Source: [Actinomadura] parvosata subsp. kistnae (lineage in GTDB: Bacteria > Actinomycetota > Actinomycetes > Streptosporangiales > Streptosporangiaceae). Taken from it: a DNA stretch of 35,927 nt. Below, one piece after another: positions 7,685-15,442 of this stretch. Every line of letters starts with the position of its first letter. Position 1 is the first letter of the stretch. A program made the position numbers and the translations under genes. The DNA is taken from contig NZ_OOHJ01000028.1 of the NCBI RefSeq assembly GCF_900323885.1, forward strand, positions 1 to 35,927, in the 5' to 3' direction. The notes beneath the pieces are model-generated. The model was given only the letters and a program-made list of their open reading frames with translations, searched no databases and was not told where the DNA came from.

Positions 7685-9228
7685 TAGGCGGAACGCAGGG
7701 TGCGTTTGCGTAGCAGGTCGAGTTTCGCGCGGCCGAACATTTGGCGTTTGAGCATCTTGACGCGATTGACGTGCCCTTCGACAGGGCCGGAGCTGTGAGG
7801 CAGTGTCAGGCCGTTGCGGACAGCATTGAGATCCCGGCGGAGGTTGCGGGCGAAGGAAGCGAGCGCGGTGAATGAGTCCTTTTCGGCCGCGGAGATCCAG
7901 GCGTCGAGCTGGTGGCCGTGGAGCTGGGTCATCATGAGGGCGAAGTCCTGGACATGCCGGGCCAGCCGGTTCAGAGCGCGGCTGCGTTTGCGAAGGGTTC
8001 GCAACTGACCGGCATCGTCGGAGCTCAGGTTGTCGGGGTTGGACATGATCCAGCGGGTGATGTCGCGGCCCGAAGGCGGCCTGGGGGCGGGGATGGCGAT
8101 CTGACCGGCACCGGTGCGAAAGCGCCGTAGGTAGCGTTGCACTTGTTGCTCGGTGCCGGAGTATCCGAACGTGGTGATCTCCCGGGTGAGCTGGGCAGCG
8201 TTTCGAATGCCCTCGTTCCAGCGGCGGTGCAGGTGTTCGTGGTATCCGTCCAGGATGCTGGCACGGTTTTGACTCATGGCGATCACGGTGTCGACCTCGG
8301 CGGCGTTGGCCAGCTTGCGGACGGTTGCGGGGTGCAGGCCGAGCTCTCGGCCGATGGCCGCCTTGCTGAGACCTTGTTTCAGCAGCTCATGCACGGCGGC
8401 GTGATGTCGACGCAGTCGGGTGACGACTTTGAGCTCGCGGTGGTGCATCACGGGTGGTGGTTCGGCGGTGCAGGTGGCTGCGGCCGCGGCGGCCAGCGCT
8501 GCTGCGAGGTCGTGGCGGACGGTGGCGACGTCCTTCTCCACGGCCTGGCCGAGGTTCTGCCACAGATGGAACCGGTCTGCCACTTGCACTGCGTCGGGTG
8601 CGCCTTGGCGTGCCCCGTCAGCGTAGCCGCCTGCTCGATCTCGGCAGATCACCTCCGGTAACGAGTGCTCACGCAGCCACGCTGCCAGAGAGTCTCCGTC
8701 CCTGCCGTCGATCATGTCCACGACCCTGCGGGTTTCGAGATCCACCATGATCGTGCCGTAGCGGTGACCCTTACGTGTGGCGAAGTCATCGACACCCAGC
8801 ACCCGCACGTGTCCGATCGGCTGCTCAGGCAAGGCCCTGACGCGACGCAGCAGGGTGTCGCGGCCCACTTGCAGACCCAGCGAGGCTGCCAGGCGAACGC
8901 CGGCCCGGCCCGCCAGCTCCATCCCTATCGATGCCAACAGCTGCTGCAGGGCGTCGGTGAAGCGCGCATGCGGCCGGGTCAGGCCCGGCACCTGCTCGGC
9001 GAACGTCTTCACCGGACACGTGACGCTCACACAGCGAAAACGCCTGACCACCAACTCGATGATCACGCAGGCACCACCCACCACGGCGTCCTTGAGCCGG
9101 CGCACGTACCTGCCGTGAACCCGAGCCGATACCCCGCCACAGCTCGTGCACGCCGCTCGCATCCCGCTTACCCGAGCACGAATACTCACTATCCCGCCTT
9201 CGCGCTTGGCATCCTCCACGGTCAGCAC
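7684..9228 (-). CDS. ISL3-family transposase (copy A)
   Basis: A 514-aa transposase that cuts and rejoins the element ends. An N-terminal zinc-binding region has Cys pairs at 'CTSCGG' and 'CVSVTC'. The DDE domain shows the first Asp in 'VLGVDDFATRKGHRYGTIMV', the second in 'VICRDRAGGYADGARQGAPD' followed by 'VQVADRFHLWQN', and the Glu in 'SSGPVEGHVNRVKMLKRQMF' near the C-terminus. A helix-turn-helix ('LSKAAIGRELGLHPATVRKL') lies near residue 280. The start is a GTG; the protein may begin a few codons earlier, because 'LLPHLTV', typical of the family, precedes it without a standard start codon. Its amino-acid sequence is identical to the copy at 18232-19776. Confidence 0.93.
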   Translation of the reverse strand: MLTVEDAKREGGIVSIRARVSGMRAACTSCGGVSARVHGRYVRRLKDAVVGGACVIIELVVRRFRCVSVTCPVKTFAEQVPGLTRPHARFTDALQQLLASIGMELAGRAGVRLAASLGLQVGRDTLLRRVRALPEQPIGHVRVLGVDDFATRKGHRYGTIMVDLETRRVVDMIDGRDGDSLAAWLREHSLPEVICRDRAGGYADGARQGAPDAVQVADRFHLWQNLGQAVEKDVATVRHDLAAALAAAAAATCTAEPPPVMHHRELKVVTRLRRHHAAVHELLKQGLSKAAIGRELGLHPATVRKLANAAEVDTVIAMSQNRASILDGYHEHLHRRWNEGIRNAAQLTREITTFGYSGTEQQVQRYLRRFRTGAGQIAIPAPRPPSGRDITRWIMSNPDNLSSDDAGQLRTLRKRSRALNRLARHVQDFALMMTQLHGHQLDAWISAAEKDSFTALASFARNLRRDLNAVRNGLTLPHSSGPVEGHVNRVKMLKRQMFGRAKLDLLRKRTLRSA

Positions 9229-9320
9229 CGTCAGGTGCGGGAGCAGAACGTCAATCCACTGCGCAAGACACGAAGATCATTATTCCTTCGTGGAACCCGC
9301 AACAAGACCGACGAATCGAG

Positions 9321-9344
9321 GATCACGCAATCTGCGACAGAGCC
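9321..9344 (-). repeat. Right terminal inverted repeat of ISL3 copy A
   Basis: 24 bp, exact reverse complement of 7661-7684, followed by the second copy of the 8-bp duplication at 9345-9352. Confidence 0.95.
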
Positions 9345-10008
9345 CGCAGCTTCACGTGGATGGCATCGATAAACAAGACCGGGTAGACGGGGTCGAGCGG
9401 CCGGTTTTGCCACTCGGCCATCCCGTCCAGCACCTTGTCGGTGATGGTGGAGATGGTCTGCTTGGACACCTGCGCCCCATACACCTCGGCCAGATGGGCG
9501 GAGATCTCCCCAGTGGTCAGGCCCTTGGCGGCCAGCGAGATGACCATCTCATCCACGCCGGACAGCCGCCGCTGCCGCTTGCGCACGATCTTCGGCTCGA
9601 AGCTGCCGTCCCGATCGCGTGGCACGCTGACCTCGACCGGCCCGACGTCGGTGATGACGGTCTTGGAGCGGGCGCCGTTGCGGTTGCTGCCTGTCTCGCT
9701 TGCACCGCGTTCGTGCTTGTCATAGCCGAGATGGTCAGTGATCTCGCCTTCCAGCGCGGACTCCAGCACCAGCTTGGTCAGCCGGCCGAGCAGCCCGTTC
9801 TCCCCCACCAGTTCCACGCCCTCGGCGCGGGCCTGGTCGACCAGCTGGGCCACCAGCTCCCGATCCGAATCCTTGGCCTTGCTCTCCTTGGACTGCTTGC
9901 GGGCCACGCCGGCGTCCTCCAGGTCGATCTCCGTCGATGCCTGGATCACAGTACTCATCAGGTGCGTTCTCCTTGATCAGGAGTTACACCAGTGACCGTA
10001 CAGACCCC

Positions 10009-10425
10009 TGCCAGGGGGATGAACTCGGACAGGTGCTGCATGGTTGCGTGCTTCGTTGATGGTGAGGGCCGGGAGAGACTTCAGCCCGGCACCTTCCATT
10101 GGCGGCGTCGGCGTGGTGTCCGGCAGCTGTCTCGGACCGGACGGACGCATCGGACGGAAACACGCCCGCCCGCCCCCCATGAGGCGGAAAACTGGGTACG
10201 TCGGTCCGAGGCTTGGAGCCTGGCCGCCTCCATCGTCTGCTGGACGGACAGCTGCAGTTATGCGAGATACGGTGATGCTCAAGGGTCGGGCCCGCGCGAA
10301 TGAGCGCTCCTGGGACCCCCTGAAGCTGGAGCCCGCAGGAGGCATGAGTGGCGACGCAGCACGATCCGGCGGACTGGCCCGGGTGGCCCTTCGACAGCCC
10401 GGGTGGCCCGGCTCGGCCTGGACCG
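10009..10425. other. 417-bp stretch without recognised gene
   Basis: This lies between the IS256 end and an MFS transporter fragment. Open frames exist on both strands, but their products are low-complexity Arg/Pro/Gly-rich and show no domain. It probably represents deletion debris that replaced most of the transporter gene. Confidence 0.45.
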
Positions 10426-10572
10426 AATCCACTGGATGTCCTGCGCGGTCGTGCCCAGGTCGGCGACCAGCGCCGGGACGGCGACGGTGAGCGCCATGTT
10501 GTCGATGACCAGCACCAGCGTGCTCAGGCAGAGCGCGATCAGGATCAGCCAGCGGCGGGAATGCGGTTGCAT
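10426..10572 (-). pseudogene. MFS drug-efflux transporter, N-terminal fragment
   Basis: An ATG at 10572 begins 'MQPHSRRWLILIALCLSTLV' and 'LVIDNMALTVAVPALVADLG', the first membrane helix and the conserved Asp/Asn motif of DHA2-type (EmrB/QacA) proton antiporters. Similarity stops after 'TTAQDIQWI', about 49 residues into a protein normally of about 500. The continuing frame is unrelated. The gene is truncated and cannot give a transporter. Confidence 0.75.
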
Positions 10573-10776
10573 GTCGTCAGCTTCCGTTCTTGTGCGGATC
10601 GGCTCCGGGGTGCGGAACCCTCGATGACCTACGGTCGCCGACCGCTCTGATACCGGACCGTCGCCGTACTGACAGCGCCTCTGACACGCCACCGGCCACA
10701 CAGGGGCCCGGAGCGGATGGCCACCTGGACAGCCGGTACCGCCGTAACTGACGTTCAGCCTGAACGGGTCACGGTC

Positions 10777-11448
10777 TCATGAGGTCGTGGAGTCGAGGAA
10801 CATGAGGGCTGCCTTGACCCTGCGGTTGGTGTCCCGATCGCCCTGCAACCCCAGCTTCAGGAAGATCGAGTTGATGTACTTCTCCACGGTGCGCTCAGAT
10901 ACTCCAAATGCGGTGGCGATGGCGAGATTCGATCTTCCGGCGGCGACCTCGGCCATGATCTCGCGCTCCCGGCTCGTCAAATGACGCAATGGCCCCTCGT
11001 CGTCGCGCGCCTTGGCGGACATCAGTGAGTCCACAACCACGGGGTCGATGAATGATCCACCACCAGCGACAGTACGCAGCGCCAAGATCAACTCACCGGG
11101 CTGGGCGATGCGCTCCTTGAGCAGGTATCCCCGACCGCCGCTACCTTCCTGGATGAGGTGCAGCAGGTAAAACGGGTCGAGGAACTGCGACAGGACCAGC
11201 ACGGCGATCTCCGGGTGCGTACTTCTCAGCACGGTCGCCGCTCTGATTCCCTCATCGGTCATGGTCGGCGGCATGCGGATGTCCGTGATCACCACGTCGG
11301 GATTCTTCTGGTCGACGAGCTCCAGAAGCTCTTCGTATCGCCCGCAGGAACCAACGACCTCGACACCCTCCTCTTCACCGAGAAGGGCCTCGATGCCGGC
11401 CCGCACGAGGAGATGGTCCTCAGCGACCACTACCCGCAGTGAAGTCAC
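10777..11448 (-). CDS. NarL/LuxR-type response regulator
   Basis: A 223-aa two-domain regulator. The receiver domain has the acidic pair E10-D11 in 'VVVAEDHLLVRAG', the phospho-acceptor D56 in 'PDVVITDIRMPP', and a switch Ser and Lys in 'VLVLSQ' and 'GYLLKERI'. A C-terminal LuxR helix-turn-helix has 'HLTSREREIMAEVAAGRSNL' and 'FGVSERTVEKYINSIFLKLG'. It binds DNA as a dimer after phosphorylation by a histidine kinase. No kinase is adjacent, so it is orphaned here. The GTG at 11448 starts the protein right at the first beta strand; upstream ATGs at 11478 and 11487 are in frame but would add an atypical N-terminus, and none has a strong ribosome binding site. Confidence 0.88.
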   Translation of the reverse strand: MTSLRVVVAEDHLLVRAGIEALLGEEEGVEVVGSCGRYEELLELVDQKNPDVVITDIRMPPTMTDEGIRAATVLRSTHPEIAVLVLSQFLDPFYLLHLIQEGSGGRGYLLKERIAQPGELILALRTVAGGGSFIDPVVVDSLMSAKARDDEGPLRHLTSREREIMAEVAAGRSNLAIATAFGVSERTVEKYINSIFLKLGLQGDRDTNRRVKAALMFLDSTTS

Positions 11449-12337
11449 CACCAAACCGTAGTTCGCGCCTCGATCCATACTCAACAAGCGATCAGCCGAT
11501 ACCGGGGAACCTCAGGACGCCACCATGATCGTCAGCGCGCCGGGGCCGGGAGCGCTTTCACGATGTACGCGCGAGCCCTGACCGGTCCGGCAAAATAAAA
11601 ATCTTTTCCAGGGTCACTTTTCCCTCGGATCTTTCCGGCACAGTCCGAACAGAGGTTATCCTTACTCGTAGGGGGAACGGGGCCCTGCCTGGATGAGCGC
11701 CGACAGAACCCCGTATTTCCACCTCGGAGGGGCGGCCGAGCCATGGGCCCGGCTATGCCCCTCCCCCCTTGAGAATTTCGTAGAGCATCATCAGCACCTG
11801 TATCAACAGGATCAGATCGACGTCACCGTCTTCCTCAGGGTCCTTGTGGCGGTGGACTCTCAACTGCACTCACCACCTCTCGGTCGGGCTGAGGTCTCCC
11901 GGTCCGTCGCCGATCAACCCCATGGGTGGCTAGTGCTGATCGGCACGGCAGTGAATGTGTTGATACTCGTGCAGATTACCTTCTGAAGCGTTCCTGCGCG
12001 CTTTCTCTGAGTGACCTGGCGGGATGCCCTCAACCGGCCGGAAGCATATTAGGGTCCAAAATGTTCGGCGCATTGATCAGCAGAATGACGCCAGCTCAAC
12101 CATGGATTGGACCGCCAGGCGCCGAATCCGTTCCTCGTTACGACTGCCCGCAACTTTCTCGAGGCGGGGGAGGAATCAGGTGGTGCTTCAGCCGGAACCT
12201 TACCTGGAGGGCTTAGTGATAACCCTCGTTCCGCATAGTGGTAGCACCCTCTCGCTATACGTGGTAACCCCATAGACCCACCACGGTTCCGAAGGTGAGA
12301 GGCGTCTTGGATCCGCCCCGCCGTCTCTCATGACCTT
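11449..12337. other. Long intergenic region, locally less GC-rich
   Basis: Nearly 890 bp separate the regulator start from the end of the two-component operon. Parts (about 11590-11660 and 11930-12070) are noticeably richer in A/T than the surroundings. No protein domain is recognisable. Two overlapping short frames of coding-like composition occur: plus 11693-11986 (97 aa) and minus 11753-11869 (38 aa, listed separately). Regulatory DNA for the 10777-11448 regulator would lie at its left edge. Confidence 0.45.
11753..11869 (-). CDS. Candidate short hydrophobic peptide (38 aa)
   Basis: A GTG at 11869 with AGAGG upstream at good spacing opens a 38-codon frame: a charged start 'VHRHKDPEEDGDVD', then a hydrophobic stretch 'LILLIQVLMMLYEILKGGGA' to a TAG. 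Third positions are about 74% G/C. It lies about 300 bp upstream of the response regulator on the same strand. It could be a membrane or signalling microprotein, but it overlaps a plus-strand frame of equal quality and I recognise no family. Treat it as a hypothesis. Confidence 0.25.
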   Translation of the reverse strand: MQLRVHRHKDPEEDGDVDLILLIQVLMMLYEILKGGGA

Positions 12338-12353
12338 CACCCGTCGCCGGGTG
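12338..12353 (-). terminator. Hairpin after the two-component operon
   Basis: CACCCG-TCGC-CGGGTG forms a perfect 6-bp stem with a 4-nt loop 10 nt beyond the response-regulator stop codon. A second interrupted stem (GAAGGT at 12291-12296 with ACCTTC at 12333-12338, and GAGAG with CTCTC inside) follows downstream. No U-run is evident, as is common for actinomycete terminators. Confidence 0.45.
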
Positions 12354-12363
12354 GGGTGGTGGC

Positions 12364-12993
12364 TCAGGACAGCAGTCCGCGCTTCATCGCCGTCATCACC
12401 GCCGCCGTACGGTCGGAGACCCCGAGCTTCTTGAACGAACGCAGCAGGTACGTCTTGACCGTCGCCTCGCTGAGGTACAGCCGGCCCCCGATCTCGGCGT
12501 TCGTCAGGCCCTGCCCGACCAGCCGCAACACCTCGCACTCCCGCTCCGACAGCGGCGACGGCTCGGCCTCGCGAGCGCGGAAGAGCTTGCCCGCCAGCGA
12601 CGGGGTGAGGGCGGTCTCGGTCCGGGCGGCGCTGCGTACCGCGCCAATCAGCTCCTGCCGGGTGCTGCCCTTGAGCAGGTAGCCGGCCGCGCCCGTCTCG
12701 ACGGCGCGCAGGATGTCGGTGTCGTCCTCGTAGGTGGTGACGATGACGACCCTGGTGCCCAGCAGCCGTCGCAGGATGTGCTCGGTGGCGGCGACGCCGT
12801 CCATACCACCCATGCGCAGGTCGAGCAGGACGATGTCGGGGCGCAGCGCTTCCGCCTGGACGATCGCCTCCTCCCCCGAACCGGCCTCGCCGACGACCGC
12901 GATGCCGTCGGCCGACTCCAGCATGGCGACGAGCCCTTCCCTGACCACGGGGTAGTCGTCGGCGAGCAGGACCCTGATGGGGGGTCTCGTCAG
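12364..12993 (-). CDS. NarL/LuxR-type response regulator, partner of the adjacent kinase
   Basis: A 209-aa regulator. The receiver domain has 'RVLLADDYPVVREGL', phospho-acceptor D58 in 'PDIVLLDLRMGGMDG' and the Lys of 'GYLLKGS'. The LuxR helix-turn-helix near the end has 'LSERECEVLRLVGQGLTNAE' and 'LYLSEATVKTYLLRSFKKLG'. The first ATG in frame (12948) would delete the first strand and the metal-binding Asp pair, so translation must start upstream. The only suitable codon is a CTG at 12993-12991, overlapping the TGA of the kinase gene (CTGA overlap), which implies translational coupling from the kinase. A non-AUG start of this kind is rare, and a mutated ATG or GTG is the alternative. No separate promoter is needed. 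Confidence 0.88.
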   Translation of the reverse strand: MTRPPIRVLLADDYPVVREGLVAMLESADGIAVVGEAGSGEEAIVQAEALRPDIVLLDLRMGGMDGVAATEHILRRLLGTRVVIVTTYEDDTDILRAVETGAAGYLLKGSTRQELIGAVRSAARTETALTPSLAGKLFRAREAEPSPLSERECEVLRLVGQGLTNAEIGGRLYLSEATVKTYLLRSFKKLGVSDRTAAVMTAMKRGLLS

Positions 12994-14143
12994 GCATCGG
13001 CGGGCTCCTCGATCCGGGCCCGCCCGGGCACGCGCACCTCGACGGCGGTGCCCTCACCCGGGCGGCTGTCGACGCGGAGCGTGCCGTCGATCTCCGCGTC
13101 CCTGGCCCGCATGCCCGCCAGCCCGTAGCCCGACTCGGTGCCGTCGTGGGCGAAGCCCTCGCCGTCGTCGCGGACGAGCAGGCGGACGTGTTCGGGGTCG
13201 AAGGTGATCACGACGTCCACGGTGCGGGCGTTCGCGGCGTGTTTGCGTACGTTCGCGATGGCCTCCTGGGCGGCGCGCAGCAGCACGACGCCTGCGGCGG
13301 TGGGCAGCGGCCGCTCGGTGCCTTCGACGGAGGTGCGCACGTCGAGGCCGGTCTCGGCCACCAGGCCGTCGGCCTGCCTGCGCACAGTCTGGGCCAGTGA
13401 GTGCTCGCGCAGGGTGGGCGAGGTCCGCGCCGCCACGAACCCGCGGGCCTCCGCCAGTGACTCCCCGGCCACCTGCCCGGCCCGTGACAGGTGCCTGGAC
13501 GTCTGCTCCGCCGCATCGGGCAGGGTTGGAGCAGGCTGATGATGCTGGTCAGGCTCTGGGCCAGGGTGTCGTGGATCTCGCCGCGGGCCAGGCGTTCGCG
13601 CTCGGCGGAGATGCCGGCCTCGTGGGAGAGCCGGGCCACCCGCTCCCTGCTGCGCCGCAGTTCCTCGATGAGCCGCGCGCGTTCCTGGCTCTGCCGCGAC
13701 ATCCGCTTGATCCAGACGCCGAGCAGCACCGACAGCGCGAGGCTGAGCAACGCGATGGGCAGCACACCCCACACGCTCGCGCCCGGCTCCTCGCCCCTGA
13801 CCCACACCATCGCCACGGGGAACAGGTTGGCGACCGCGAGCAGGCTCACCGCCCAGCTCATCGGCAGCGTCATGAGCAACATCGGAGCCAGTGCGAACAA
13901 CGCGAAGAAGCCAACGAAACCGAAGATCGTCGGCACGCAGAACAGCAGCACCACGCCGATCCCGAACACCAGGTTCCGGCGCCTGCCGGTGCGGCCGATC
14001 ATCGCGCGGCGGCCGAACGCGGCGTACCACGGCACGATCAGCGTCAGCGCGCCGATCGCGATCGCGCGGTGCCCGGTGGACAGGTCGGAGATGAACAGCA
14101 ACACCGAAGTGACCAGGTAGGACACGGCGAAGAAACCGTCCAC
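12990..14143 (-). pseudogene. Sensor histidine kinase (HisKA_3 type), frameshifted
   Basis: The N-terminal frame (from GTG 14143) encodes about five to six membrane helices ('FFAVSYLVTSVLLFISDL', 'VVLLFCVPTIFGFVGFFALF', 'LPIALLSLALSVLLGVWI') and the dimerisation/phospho-acceptor motif 'ARGEIHDTLAQSLTSIISLL'. At about 13521-13530 the homology shifts by one base into another frame carrying 'AAQEAIANVRKHAANARTVD' and the ATP-binding lid 'RDDGEGFAHDGTESGYGLAG'. As read, the kinase is split into a membrane/His half and an ATPase half. The start is uncertain: the frame stays open upstream, and an AAAGGAGG sequence near 14190 has no start codon at the right distance. The gene pairs with the regulator at 12364-12993. 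A sequencing error is possible. Confidence 0.82.
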
Positions 14144-14368
14144 AAACCGAACCAGCCCATCCGCTGCCCGGTCTCGTGCTGCTCCTCCTTTCGCAGTGGC
14201 ATGCCATCAGTCGTGCCACGCTCACGGACCGTGTCCACTGCTCGGTGGACAAACAGGACCCACCTTTCGGACGTCTCGCCGCGAGCGGTCCGTTCCTACG
14301 GTGGAAAGCAGGAAAAGGACGTGTGCCGCACGTGAAACCCCCTCCCCGATCCGGAGTGATCCCCTGCC

Positions 14369-14918
14369 ATGAGTCAATTTCTCGCTGCCCTGATCGCGAG
14401 CGGTACCATCCTGCTCATCGTCCTGCTGACGGACATGGGACGGCGGCGCGTCACCAAGATGCGCATGTTGCGCTCACCGATCGCCGTGGTCGTCGTCCTC
14501 GCCATCTTCGTGCACTCCTTCCCCACGCGGGCAACGACCTGTCGTTGCAGCTCGTGAGCATCGGCGTCGGGCTGATCTGCGGGCTCGTCGCCGCCGCGCT
14601 GCTGCCCGCGTACCGGGAGGAGTCGGGCGAGCTGTACACGGTCGGCGGGATCGATTACGCGCTGCTCTGGGTCGTGCTCTCCCTGGCGCGCGTGGTGTTC
14701 GCCACGGCGCGGAGAACTGGTTCCCCGAGGGCCTGGTGCGCTTCTCGATCGAGTACGAGATCAGCGGCGCCGACACCTACGCCAACAGCTTCGTATTCAT
14801 GGCGCTGGCGATGGTCCTGGCCCGCACCGCCGCCCTGATGGCCAAGTCCCGCAAGCTGACCGCCACCCCTGCCACCGCCACTACCTCCGCCTCCGACGCC
14901 GCCGCCGCTGCGAAGTGA
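14369..14918 (+). pseudogene. Membrane protein broken by two frameshifts
   Basis: An ATG at 14369 starts 'MSQFLAALIASGTILLIVLL', a membrane helix. The protein continues in a second frame from about 14520 ('AGNDLSLQLVSIGVGLICGL', two more helices) and in a third from about 14710 ('ENWFPEGLVRFSIEYEISGA', then 'NSFVFMALAMVLARTAALMA') to TGA 14916-14918. Joined, the three pieces give one coherent integral membrane protein of about 180 aa with four to five helices, so two indels have broken a once intact gene. I do not recognise a named function. It lies divergent from the kinase/regulator operon, with 225 bp between them. Confidence 0.7.
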
Positions 14919-14929
14919 GAACGGACGAC

Positions 14930-15337
14930 ATGAGACTCCGACCGCCCCGTCACCGCGTGGACCGCCGCTCGATCAGCTGGTGGACGGCCCAGGCCGCGGT
15001 GTTCGCCCTCCCCCTGCCCCTGACGTTGGGCATCCTGTAGGCCTGCATCCCGCCCACCCTCGGGCTGTCCATGTGGTTCACGCTGATCTCCCTCCTGCCC
15101 GGCCTGCTCTACATGGCTGTCATGCCGGCCTGGCGCTACCGGGTGCACCGCTGGGAGGTCACCGATGAGGCCGTCTACTCGGCCTCCGACTGGCTGTGGC
15201 TGCAGTGGCGGGTCGTCCCGCTGTCGCGCGTCCAGACGGTGGACACCTTGCCCGGGCCGCTGCAGCAGCTGTTCGGGCTGTCCGGCGTGACCGTGACCAC
15301 CACCTCCGCCACTTCGGTGCACAGGAGAGGGCGATGA
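14930..15337 (+). pseudogene. bPH2 (YdbS-like) PH-domain membrane protein, nonsense mutation and truncated
   Basis: An ATG at 14930, 12 bp after the preceding gene, starts 'MRLRPPRHRVDRRSISWWTA' and a first helix that ends at an in-frame TAG (15038-15040). The same frame continues with 'MWFTLISLLPGLLYMAVMPA' and the PH-like core 'RYRVHRWEVTDEAVYSASDW' and 'VPLSRVQTVDTLPGPLQQLF'. Homology stops at about 15310, where IS-related sequence begins, so the C-terminal half of the bacterial PH domain is missing. Intact relatives are membrane proteins of unclear role, often in pairs. Confidence 0.75.
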
Positions 15338-15411
15338 CCAGGCCAATCGTGGCCGTGTGTGGACGGCTCGGCCCTTGCCCGGACGACTCATCACCCCTGC
15401 CTCGCGCAGCG

Positions 15412-15434
15412 CGTTTGGTGATCATTTCCACACC
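15412..15434 (-). repeat. Remnant of an IS256-family terminal repeat, outer part at 17118-17135
   Basis: Read on the minus strand, AGGTGTGGAAATGATCACCA is identical to the left end of the IS256 element at 17366-17385. The outermost bases of the same end (GAAGTGATACCCCCC on the plus strand) lie on the other side of the ISL3 element, at 17118-17135. Thus an inverted IS256 terminus was split by the ISL3 insertion. The rest of this IS256 copy is gone. Confidence 0.75.
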
Positions 15435-15442
15435 TCCGGAGT

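Larger units (their letters stand above)
7661..9344 (-). mobile_element. ISL3-family insertion sequence, copy A (1684 bp)
   Basis: A complete element bounded by 24-bp perfect terminal inverted repeats starting GGCTCTGTCGCAGATTGCGT, with an 8-bp target duplication CGCAGCTT on both sides; 8 bp is normal for the ISL3 family. It contains one transposase gene on the minus strand. It has the same length, the same ends and the same transposase protein as the copy at 18116-19799, which lies in the opposite orientation. It is inserted in an IS256 transposase gene, in the same direction as that gene. Confidence 0.95.
7520..9958 (-). pseudogene. IS256-family transposase, interrupted by ISL3 and C-terminally truncated
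   Basis: Residues from the start at 9958 to the ISL3 junction at 9345 encode about 204 aa of a Mutator/IS256-type DDE transposase: 'GRLTKLVLESALEGEITDHLGY', then 'VSVPRDRDGSFEPKIVRKRQ', and the first catalytic Asp in 'VLFIDAIHVKLR'. Across the insertion the frame resumes at 7652 with 'LREGQVANRPIYVAMAVTVD' and 'DILGLWAGDGGEGAKFWL', and homology ends at 'HVLTE' (7520). The remaining half, with the other catalytic residues, is missing, so the gene is dead. Removing the ISL3 element and one target copy restores the frame up to the truncation. Confidence 0.9.
7520..10008 (-). mobile_element. IS256-family element copy 1, truncated and carrying an ISL3 insertion
   Basis: The transposase reads right to left. 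The outer right end near 9985-10008, read on the minus strand as GGTCACTGGTGTAACTCCTG, resembles the terminal repeat of the second IS256 element at 17351. The left part is lost: homology stops at 7520, inside the transposase gene. A complete ISL3 element (7661-9344) sits in the middle, flanked by the 8-bp duplication CGCAGCTT (7653-7660 and 9345-9352). The right boundary is approximate because no partner end survives. Confidence 0.8.

Noticed and set aside
12049..12273. Short minus-strand frame in the long intergenic region
   Set aside because: There is no ribosome binding site or recognisable motif, and an alternative frame with a hydrophobic stretch is closed by a stop before any start codon.
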